Below are positions 54,971 through 64,000 of a stretch of DNA of 64,000 bases, in pieces. Made by a program: the position numbers and the translations under genes. Origin of the DNA: Silene conica (taxonomy: Eukaryota; Streptophyta; Magnoliopsida; Caryophyllales; Caryophyllaceae); assembly GCA_029255685.2 (NCBI GenBank), contig CM055312.2, positions 51,370,202 to 51,434,201 of the forward strand. The letters run 5' to 3'. The first letter of the stretch is position 1; every line of letters starts with the position of its first letter. The notes below the pieces were generated by a model, which saw nothing but the letters and a program-made list of their open reading frames with translations, did not search any database and had not been told where the DNA came from.

Positions 54971-57390
54971 ATCTCCCACTTGTCCTCGACAAGTGTGCGT
55001 CACCAATTCTCTTGTCCTATTACAATCTCCCACTCAATGCAAGATGTCTCTCTCTGGTCGTTCTTGCATTTGATCATATCATGAATGGTTTCCTCGATCT
55101 GGAGAATAACTGTCTGACCGGAATTATCTACCATAGATACCTTCCGAGCGTGGCCACGCATTTCCAGTTAATTACTCCTCGAGTGGCCCTGAGATTTGAA
55201 CAACCCTGACAAGGGGTGGACAATTTCTATCGCACTACTTCCTTCAACTAGTCACAGTCAGTCACAACCCAAAACAATCCCATTTGACTCCAGTTACGAA
55301 AAGTCGTAGAGAATGGATCAAGGTTATGCCTAAACTGTACCATCTTGGGAGAGTAGTCTTTAGTCAAAGAATTGACTCACAAGAATACTATAGCAGCTCT
55401 TGCCACGACCCGGCTATAAAATTTCCAGAACTCTATAAGCGGTCACATTGCCCGACAGAGTGTCTCTTACAGTCTGCCTATGTGATCGACTAGTCATCAC
55501 ATATGACTCTATGGCATTTGAACTTGCCATCAATCGCCTCACACTCTAGTCGCTTTGAGACGTCACCTCATGTAAGCGGCTAGGGGCTATACTGAGTCAA
55601 TCCAGTTCACTTATGGGGTTCAATATTGTCTCATACAACCCATTTGGATTCTGACAAAGTATCTTTTATTTTGAGTTATTAATAACTCAAATGATGTTGT
55701 CATGCAACAATAGTCAACACTATTACATTGCATTTTGATGCACAATCATCTATTTTTATCAGTGTTTTGCGAATAACCTTTATTCATACGAATAACCTTT
55801 ATTCATGATAGCAAAACTTACAACTTTTGGTCTCCTTTATTCTCATATTATCTCGTATAACATGATTCTATTTGAGTACATATCTAGAACTCTTTCTAGA
55901 TTTTGAGTTTCCTTTTCGGAGGAAAGCTCCCACTGTTATCCTATAACTTGTGACGTATCGATATACTGGAGGGATTAAAATTCACTCTCCATAGTCTCCT
56001 ATGTACTGAAATCTATATTGCAGTTTATTAGTGATTTCATCACTCTTACAATTTTCAAACATCTTGGCTATTTGATAATGGTTTCATTCATCGTTATGAA
56101 TAAAGTATCCAACCATTCTAACTTCTAGTGGGCGACCTTTTATTATCCATATAATAAACCTTCCCATCAAGCTCCATCATCTTATGATATAAAGTATTTG
56201 ATCATCTAGAATTGAAAACCTCTTATTCTTTACACCTTAAAGAATCACCCATTCTCTCTAAATGGTAGGCTTAATTCTTTTTATGAAAATCGCTCCCACT
56301 AAAATCAATATCTTTCGATATCTTAAATGAACCTTTCATTTCTCGCATGTTAAACTATTACTCGAATCATTATTACTATCACTATCCCTATAGTGATCTA
56401 TTTCCATTCAATCATTCATTACCTTCTTATCATGTCTTCGTTTCCTCGAGACGAAAATCAAACTACATAGGAACCGTTTTCCTACCGATGATTTCATACG
56501 GGGTTTCAAGTTTCCTCTCTATGAAACAATGAACACAAAGAACCTTTCTCCGAGTGTCCTCCCGTAGTTTCTTCAAATCACTTAGGGCTTTGTTTCCTCT
56601 CTATGAAACAATGAACACAAAGAACCTTTCTCCGAGTGTCCTCCCGTAGTTTCTTCAAATCATTTAGGGTTCTTCTTAAGACTCCCAAGTAAGAATCTTC
56701 TCTAAGATCTCTCCTTTCACATCATTGGTTTGTGAGCGAAATATTTTCTCCCACTCTATCCTTCTAACAATAACCTTTACTTGTTTAAGGATAGCTATTT
56801 CGATCAACCAATGTGTTTGAATGTTTGAAGTTTGATAGGTGTAATGAATACATTCTCATTTTCACTTAAAATGAAAATCTTATAATGAACTGATATAGTC
56901 TCATTTTGATTGAATCTATCTCATGGGGTGTAGTTCTCCGTTTTAATCAACTCTTTGATTCTTTTATACTTGATCGTATCAATATTTATTTCGTGATTAG
57001 ATCACTATTATTCATGTTTTAACAAGGTATGCAATTTATTTGAGAAATCAAAACATTGATTAAGAACAAAAGTAGTGACTCGGGTTGAAAACCAAGTCAC
57101 TAATATCCAAAATACAACCATTGTTTTAGGATTTTAATCCTTGTCTTACAAGAAAATTAAATTGTTCCTATAAATAAATGCAAAATATGAAAGAAGACTA
57201 TATGAAAAATTAGAGCCTAGCTCTTCAAGTCTTCGATCAATTGGATGCTACCGGAGCCATCCAAGTAAGGAACTTTAAGCTTCCTTCTCCTTGCCCTTAT
57301 CATTATTCGGGGGTGGCCCTTTAAAACAATTAAAAAGGGTAAATATCAACACATTTGTATCACTATACATAAGTTGATAAATGACATGAA
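54971..57390 (-). other. Non-coding 3' interior of the complete gag-only Copia element
   Basis: It begins (in element order, at its right) after the gag stop and ends at the purine tract 54971-54982. Large parts are shared with 301-2891 (reversed) and 63341-64000. A duplicated segment of about 75 bp starting TTTCCTCTCTATGAAACAATG occurs near 56510 and 56590. No pol sequence is present. Confidence 0.75.
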
Positions 57391-58299
57391 TTATACGCGA
57401 GAATTATTACCTACGGCGGTAGCTTTCCCATTTTTGAGATCACTTAAGTACTTGGGGCAATTTCGCTTCCAATGACCGATCCTCGTGCAATAATGGCACT
57501 TGTCTTGCTCTTTAGAAGACGAGGTGGAAGCGCCTTTCGAAAAGGTCTTTTCTTTGGTCGCCTTGGGCTTGAACGTTTTCTTGCCCTTGCCTTTCGAGGC
57601 ATTCCTCTTGAAGCTCGTTTTCCCTTTCTTTTCGATGTTCAAAACATCCTTGGTGGAACTTTCATGAAGTCCCACGTCCCTTTCGGCTTGGACGAGCATC
57701 TTATGCAACTCTTCCAACGTGGTCTCTTGGTTTCGCATATTGAAATTCACCCGGAATTGAGCATACGCCTTAACCTTATTGAGCGAGTGAAGAACTCGGT
57801 CAATAATTAGAGAGTCGGGAACATTAACATTTTGAGCTTTTAGAGTCTCCGCAAGCTCAACGAGTTTGAGCACATGAGGGCTTATCTTTTGCCCTTCCTT
57901 GAAGGTTATGTCAAAGAAGGCGGAAGCCGCCTCATATTGAATCACCCTAGGAGTTTGCGAAAACATGGTCGCAAGCTTGGTGTAAATTTCATACGATGTG
58001 GTCAACTTAATCATACTCCTTTGGAGATCCGGCTCCATGGAGAAGATGAGCACATTTTTAAGAGCGGAGGACTCTTTCATGTAGGCCTCATAGGCCTCAC
58101 GAGTTTGGACCGACGAACGAGCGGTCGGAGCGGGAGGAGCGGCTTCGGATAGGTAACGACTCTTATCGTCACCTTGAGCGGCCAAAAGCAATTGCGCATC
58201 CCAATCCTTAAAATTGGAACCATGCTTATCGAGTTTGCAACGATCCATAAAGGAACGAAGCCATGATACGTTAGTGAGAGGTGGAGCGTTGGTTGCCAT
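57391..58299 (-). CDS. Copia Gag (UBN2-type) with CCHC zinc knuckle
   Basis: The intact 302-residue ORF starts at ATG 58299. The N-terminal region has the sequence pattern of the UBN2-type gag of plant Copia elements: WDAQLLLAAQGDD, then SALKNVLIFSMEPDL, YEIYTKLATMF, and later LHSLNKVKAYAQFRVNF. The C-terminal third is lysine-rich and ends in a CCHC knuckle CHYCTRIGHWKRNC at 268-281. Gag would assemble particles and package RNA. Unlike autonomous Copia elements, the frame ends about 20 residues after the knuckle and no protease follows. The same Gag end, with a stop inside the knuckle, is found at 1-300. Because this copy is intact, the family may still supply Gag while borrowing enzymes. Confidence 0.9.
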   Translation of the reverse strand: MATNAPPLTNVSWLRSFMDRCKLDKHGSNFKDWDAQLLLAAQGDDKSRYLSEAAPPAPTARSSVQTREAYEAYMKESSALKNVLIFSMEPDLQRSMIKLTTSYEIYTKLATMFSQTPRVIQYEAASAFFDITFKEGQKISPHVLKLVELAETLKAQNVNVPDSLIIDRVLHSLNKVKAYAQFRVNFNMRNQETTLEELHKMLVQAERDVGLHESSTKDVLNIEKKGKTSFKRNASKGKGKKTFKPKATKEKTFSKGASTSSSKEQDKCHYCTRIGHWKRNCPKYLSDLKNGKATAVGNNSRV

Positions 58300-60738
58300 A
58301 GTCGATGTTGAAAATTAAACTACAATAATAAAAGGAAAACAACATCATTTTAAATTCATAATTTAAACTAAAAACTTGAAGTTTAGTTATATATATTTAC
58401 TTAATGATCTCTTACCCAATTAAGTAAACAATCCCGAGACCCAAACCCATACTAATTCGGGCACGGTGTAGCCGATTCAACCCATATTAGTATAATTTGG
58501 TGGATTAACTCTTTAATCGGTTCTACTCTTAGAACTCTCGGTTGACAATTTTCTTAAAATTATCTTTAGCCCGAACTTATTGCAACTACGGTTACGAATA
58601 CTTTCGTTGAGATCAACCAAATTTCAAGGTGTAATCTTATTACCCCACTTACCCAACGTGACAATTTTAGTACCCCGGTATAGCCGAGCCTACGTTCTTG
58701 TGAAGAAGGGATTCATGGGTCCGTACTTTTTGGTAAGGCTAAGTCTCAATATTAATATGTAAGAGATCTAGTCAATTATTTATCTATCTCCGTTTAAGTG
58801 AACTAAGTCGGTGAATTATCGATAAAATAAAAGACTTGGTCGACTAGGTCGAAACATGCATGATACGATGTATGACGATTTGGCTATGCATGCAAACATA
58901 TAAAAAGCAAAAATAAAAGCATAAATAAACCCTAGTATGGCCTTTCCTAGAAAAGAAATAACAAAGTACAAATTCGGAAACCAACTCCTTTGGTCCCTTG
59001 AACTTCACGCGGCACGCAATTCGAGGTAAACACCGTCTTGATCGGAACTCCTTTCCGAATGGCACCGTCTTCAAGGAACTCCGGATTTTACAAAATTACA
59101 ACTTTTCTAGTCTACTTTATACATTATAAAATAGAAATAAATTACAATTGGGTGATGCGAGATCACAAAATTACAACCGAATCGGTAACCCCTTACATTA
59201 CGGGAAATACCGATTAAAAACTAGGCCATACTAAGTAAATTACATAATTCCCAAAATTACGTAAAAATAAATCATGACATTCATAATATAAATATGCAAT
59301 GCTTAAATAAATATGAATTAACATGCAAATCCTAAGCCAAATCGTCCTATTTAAAACACTTATTTAAATAGTTATCGTAAACCTCGGTTTTTATGGAATT
59401 GCGTGTTTTAACGTTTAACAACACTATGCATTAAATGAAACGGTTTTCATCCTTAAGTTAATCATCCTAACTCGTATAGGATTCAAAATTTAGTCTTACT
59501 CAAACTTTGAACATGAATTAACTTAATGCATTTTAATATTGATCGGTATTACTCGGTTTTACGGGAAAAAAAATATAAAATTCAAAAGAGACATTAAAAT
59601 TTCGAAAATTCAAAATTCAAATTTTGAAAAATCCAGAATGTTCTTAAAATTTTCAGAAAGTTAAAATATTAGTATTTTACACGGTTTTATTATTATTTCG
59701 AAAATAACACGTAAAACGAGCAATTTAAGTCGGAAAATTCAATAATTAACTTCATAAATGCAAATTAAATACTAATAATATTTTTATACCTTCCAAAACA
59801 TTTTAAGAACACAAGATGGACAGAAAATTAAATGGCACATTGCCCCATAGCCGAAATTTTAAAGCATGCCTCCTTTTTATTTAATTTTCAATGCTACTTT
59901 TAACAAAACAAAATTAAATCAATGCAAATCAAATCTGAAACTTTAGGCACCCAAGAATATTTTCATGATGAACATATCACATATGACTAAAATGGGTTAT
60001 ATTTTCGGCCATTTTTAACAACATTTGCAAATTTTAACGATTTACGTCATATATCATACGATTTTAACATTTAAAATTATTTCTCAAGCATAAAATAAGA
60101 TAAAATTCTCGAAAATTTTATACATGCTGGAAATAATATATATGACATCGTGTTAAATTTTTATGGCCAAATTCCAACTTAAACTATTAAAGTCGAAATT
60201 ATGTCACTAATTACCCGATTTTTACATTAAAAATCTATAATATTGCAATATTTGAGATAAATTTCTGGAAATTTCAACATAAATTTTAAATATTGCATGT
60301 GACATCCTCATAAATTTTTATAGTCAAATTCATAATATAACTATTTTAACCCATTTTTATTCATCTTATTGCATTTTAACCATTAAAATTCATATCACAC
60401 GATTTAAAGGTCTATAATTTACGAAAATTCATATTCATATTATAGAAAATACATGTGATATCATACTGAAAAATCTCGGCCAGAAGCTTATTTTAACTAT
60501 TTTTCCCAAAATTAATCATTTTTAACCATTAAAACGTATTAAAAACCGAAATAAAAATACCAATGATCAATATTCATGCAAAATATATTCCAAATATTCT
60601 AAATCATATTAGAAAACAGTAGGTATCATGCTAAAAATATTTCGTCCATATCTTATATCATACGAAAATTCAAGTTTTATTTTGTTATTCTAAATAACTC
60701 CGTAAAAACGAAACGGAAAGCATGCAAACAACCATTTT
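58300..60738 (-). other. Long leader of the complete gag-only Copia element
   Basis: About 2.4 kb lie between the PBS and the gag start. It is AT-rich, especially 59500-60700, and holds no ORF above about 76 codons. Such a long untranslated leader is unusual for Copia elements. I see no clear repeat structure in it. Confidence 0.65.
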
Positions 60739-60750
60739 GCTCTGATACCA
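60739..60750 (-). other. Primer binding site (initiator tRNA-Met) of the complete gag-only Copia element
   Basis: On the minus strand TGGTATCAGAGC begins two bases inside the LTR boundary at 60753 and matches the initiator tRNA-Met PBS used by Copia elements. Confidence 0.88.
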
Positions 60751-60752
60751 AT

Positions 60753-62027
60753 TGTTAGGTTTAATAGTTGCTCATCAACTAATTTAGTCATACTATCAAA
60801 ACCTTTAATTAACTTTTAATTAACAAAAATAATAAACTCTTTTATTAGATCTTATGCATGCTATTATATGCGGAAAGAGGAGAAAATGAACCCTTACACA
60901 CGGTCCAAGAATGTGCTAGGATGATCCTCCGAGTACCCAAATTAGAATACCTCCTCCGGATGCACCAAGACAAACCCTCAATCAACCGAGGCTTGAGCGA
61001 GCTAGCACAAAATCGGTTTTTCTCCTTAAACTAATTCTAATCACTCTTATTAGAATGTTGTTTTGAATACTACAAATAGTATGTAAATATTATCATATAA
61101 TATGAGTTTTAGAGGTTGAAAACTTCTTCTTACTTAGACAAAATTTCGGCCAAGTGTAGTAGTAGTCTAGAATGAATGATACTTATCTTATATATATCAC
61201 ACACATAATTAATTTAAGCTAGTTAAACTAATATTAGTGGGTATGGGTGTAGGTAGCCGGCTAGGGCATGGGGAAGGATAAAAGAGAAAACTCTTTTTGA
61301 TTTATCAATGATCTAGGTGTGTTAGTCTAAGCATTAGGTTTAATGCTAGGTAATTATTGTGTCTTTAACTTTTAAAACACAATTAAACACCCTTAATCAT
61401 CCCCATGTAAAACCGGTACTACTACTTAAAATGTAGTCCATTTTATCTTTGTCTTTAAACAATTGTATAAGTGTGACATCTAAAGTGTTACACTATAATG
61501 ACAATTGTTATAACTTAAAATGCATATTTATCTCATATAAATACCATTTAAATTAAATAAATCATATTTATTATTTTGACATGTAATTCGAAATTACAAA
61601 TATAAAATGATCATTTATCGTCAATACGATTTACAACCTTTGTATTAATTTCAACCCAATTCATTCTAATAACGATATAATAAAATATCGTTTAATGTTT
61701 AACAATTGACACGTTTCAATTTTTAAACATAAATCTTACATTAAGATTTAACCTCTAATTTCTCGACATTCGAGTTTAAGGAATATGATCAAATCGTATC
61801 AATATACATTTGATCATTTTATCAATTAAGGGAATTGTCCTAAAGGTGTGACCTAAAGGGATCAACTGACCACCACCGTCATACGACAGTAATGTCAAAC
61901 TCTAGCTAGCCAATCATTACCGATTAATGTTGGTCAGTTGACTAATAATTCGTATCATCCCTTGCGCATTCTCGTCATGAGATTTAATTACGTGATCGCA
62001 CTATTGTTGAGGACACATTTCCCAACA
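60753..62027 (-). repeat. 5' LTR of the complete gag-only Copia element
   Basis: Same length and, by eye, same sequence as 53696-54970. On the minus strand it begins TGTTGGGAAATGTGTCC and ends AAACCTAACA. Confidence 0.92.
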
Positions 62028-62032
62028 TATAT

Positions 62033-62114
62033 TGGGTTGTATTTTGAAGGGTTTGAAAGAATTCTTCATCTTGTTATCCAAGTTACTTCCTTTTCCTTTG
62101 TTATTGGTATAATC
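62033..62114 (+). repeat. 3' LTR of the Athila-type element, second part
   Basis: TGGGTTGTATTTTGAAGGG continues the LTR exactly where the Copia element interrupted it, matching 43137-43218. It is cut again at 62114 by the next Copia LTR. Confidence 0.9.
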
Positions 62115-64000
62115 TGATGGAAAACGAGATTCATACTTGTTTACCATAATAATCTAGTCTTACTAATTATTTACATTTTCAATTAATCTCATATTAATTT
62201 AGTCGATCTTGATCTTATGCATGCAAAAACGAGATGCGGAAATGATAAGGAAACGGATTCTTACAACCGGTCCAAATACGTGCTAGGACGATCCTCCACG
62301 GAGCAACCAAAATAGCTTGCCTCCTTTACGTTGCGCCCAAGACCTACCCTTAAAAACCGAAGCACGAACACGAGCTAGGTGAAGGAATCGGTAGTATTAA
62401 AACCGTGTACTAACACTTCTATTAGTATATATATGAGAATATTATGAAGATAATATTTAGAGGTTGTTGTAATCTTTCTTACACTAGAAAGATACTAACT
62501 AAAGATTGGCTTAAAATATGTATAGCACAACATATAAATAGAGTGGGATGCATGGGGTTGGTTTAGCTGTGTAAGACAAGGCCTAGGTAAGTGAAAGAGC
62601 CAATTTTGTCTTACCCATGACCATAGGCATTAAGGCTATTAATCATGATGTTTTTTAGGGTATTAATTTTACATTTCAAACTCATAAAACATCATTACTA
62701 AACCGGCACCTATAATCGTAAAATGCACTTTCATTTTTCGATTTATAATTTGTACAATTATGTAACATCTCATGTGACATAATAATTGTATTAAATTAAA
62801 ATAAATTTATCACATATAAATAATATTTCTAAATTAATTAAATCACATTTAACAAATTAATAAGTAATTCGAAATTACTGTCCCAACATATGGTTATCGT
62901 AATAATCGTCAATACGATATATTAACAACGTTTGTTATAACCATGAACCATTCATAATACTAATTTCGATATTTCTAAAATATCGTTTAATACTTGACAA
63001 TTGACACATTTCAATTTCAAATATAAATCTTACTTTAAGATTCAACCTCTGACTTCTCGATATACGGTTTTAAGAAGATCAATTAATCCGTATCATATAC
63101 AATTGATTAATATATTATTTAAGGGGTCTGTCCTATAGGTGTGACCTAAAGGGATCAACTGACCAGCACCGTCATACGACAGTAATGTTAAACTCTAGTC
63201 AGCCAATCATTACCGATTAATGTTGGTCAGTTGACAAAATCAATATTGGATCGTCCCTTGCATATTCATTTCATAAGATTTATGACAATGATTTTTATCA
63301 CTGTCGTGATCGCACAATTGTTGAGGACACATTTCCAACAATCTCCCACTTGTACTCGACAAGTGTGCGTCACCAATTCTCTTGTCCTATTACGTCATCT
63401 CCCACTCAATGCAAGGTGTCTTCCAGGTCGTACTTGCATTTGATCATATCTTGAGCGGTTTTTCTCGATCTGGAGATTTAACTGCTTTGACCGGAATTAT
63501 CTACCATAGATACCTTCCGAGCGTGGCCACGCATTTTCAGCTAAACTTCTCCTCGAGTGGCCTTGAGATTTAAGACAACCCTGACAAGGGGTTGGACAAT
63601 TCCTATCCTACTGTTCCCTTCGACTAACACAGTCCATCATGATCCAAAAGAAGCCCATTTGACCCCCTTTTACGGTTGATCGTAGAGCTAAAATCAAAGT
63701 CAATCTGAGGCTGTGTCACCTTGGGCGAACAGTCTCAAGTCAAAGAATCGACTTATGTGAATAATATAGTAGCTCTCGCCACGACCAGGCTAATTATAAA
63801 ATTTCCAGAACTCTATAAGCGGTCACTAAATGCCCGACAGAGTGTTACACAGTCTGCCTATGTGATCGACTAGTCATCCCATATGACTCTATGACATTTG
63901 AACTTGCCATCAATCGCCTCACATTCTAGTCGCTTCGAGACGTCACCTCATACAAGCGACTTGGGCTATACTAAGTAATCCAGTTCACTTATGGGGTTCA
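62115..64000 (-). mobile_element. Third gag-only-type Copia element (right part outside window)
   Basis: The LTR at 62115-63340 (1,226 bp) begins TGATGGAAAACGAG and ends CATTTCCAACA. It is followed by the reversed purine tract ATCTCCCACTTG and an interior similar to 54971-55620. It is a related but diverged family member, inserted in the same Athila LTR. Its coding part, if any, and the second LTR are outside the window, so the target-site duplication cannot be checked. Confidence 0.85.

Larger units (their letters stand above)
53696..62027 (-). mobile_element. Complete gag-only Copia-like element, recent insertion
   Basis: Two LTRs of exactly 1,275 bp (53696-54970 and 60753-62027) look identical on reading. 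TATAT is duplicated at 53691-53695 and 62028-62032. The Athila LTR at 43123-43140 shows the empty site GAGGATATATTGGG with a single TATAT. On the minus strand the order is LTR, PBS (60739-60750), 2.4-kb leader, gag (58299-57391), 2.4 kb non-coding, purine tract, LTR. There is no protease, integrase or RT. The element is 8.3 kb and depends on enzymes in trans. Confidence 0.92.
42354..64000 (+). mobile_element. Athila-type Gypsy element without RT and integrase, nested insertions in its 3' LTR
   Basis: The left LTR (42354-43926) is followed by a tRNA-Asp-type PBS, a Gag-protease ORF (44109-47285), a second ORF of the Athila ORF-1 type (48337-50025), 2.9 kb of non-coding sequence with a purine tract, and the right LTR. 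The right LTR starts at 52920 and is interrupted at 53695 and again at 62114 by Copia elements, so it ends beyond the window. The PBS, the DLGAS protease motif and the second ORF place it in the Athila lineage. No RT, RNase H or integrase motif occurs anywhere, so it is a non-autonomous form that nonetheless keeps two long intact ORFs. Confidence 0.88.

Noticed and set aside
55284..55493. 70-codon ORF conserved at 2371-2583
   Set aside because: It is antisense to gag, reflects nucleotide conservation of the element's non-coding interior, and is broken at 63659 onward in the third copy.

Overview
The window is plant nuclear DNA that consists almost entirely of transposable elements. I found no cellular protein-coding gene, no tRNA or rRNA gene and no CRISPR array. 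The evidence for a plant, probably a eudicot, is the mix of families: Ty1/Copia and Ty3/Gypsy elements primed by initiator tRNA-Met, an Athila-type element primed by tRNA-Asp, a CACTA DNA transposon, a tRNA-derived SINE and a TRIM. No species can be named from the sequence alone. Many elements sit inside other elements, as expected in pericentromeric or other gene-poor heterochromatin.

Left part (1-10032): a gag-only Copia-like element enters from the left edge (1-4142, + strand). Next comes a reverse-oriented Copia LTR fragment (4143-4287 and 7006-7093) with a 2.7-kb solo Gypsy LTR inserted into it (4288-7005, 4-bp duplication AACT). The LTR fragment leads into a decayed Copia pol on the minus strand (7094-9693). 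A truncated TRIM-like piece (9694-10032) ends this part.

Centre left (10031-26862): two Gypsy chromovirus-type elements of one family lie in tandem on the minus strand and share the LTR between them. In the left copy about 2.2 kb (half the shared LTR, PBS, leader and gag N-terminus) has been moved and inverted into the RT region. The right LTR is split by a 2,959-bp CACTA element (23116-26074), which itself carries a SINE (23435-23627). From 26863 to 29679 there are a truncated Gypsy LTR with PBS, a complete 555-bp TRIM (28328-28882) and sequence I cannot assign.

Centre (29680-41657): a 3-kb Gypsy LTR is split by a nearly complete Gypsy element (30462-39435, minus strand, 5-bp duplication ATGGT). 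Its gag-pol frame is broken by one stop codon, and its 5' LTR has lost 1,750 bp including the TATA box.

Right part (42354-64000): an Athila-type element has an intact Gag-protease ORF and a second ORF of the Athila ORF-1 type, but no reverse transcriptase or integrase. Its right LTR has received two related gag-only Copia elements: a complete one at 53696-62027 (LTRs of equal length, duplication TATAT) and one starting at 62115 that runs off the window.

The two most unusual signals are repeated structured modules. First, the Gypsy LTR at 30462-33489 holds eleven copies of a hairpin. Core and loop are conserved, while the flanking stem differs from copy to copy but stays complementary. Second, about 23 GC-rich CCGG palindromes, in five arrays with roughly 85-120 bp spacing, occur both in a chromovirus-type LTR family and in the Athila-type LTR and interior. 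In the Athila-type element each array ends 16-24 bp before a TATA-like sequence, including one in front of the second ORF, which suggests a shared cis-regulatory or RNA-structural module.
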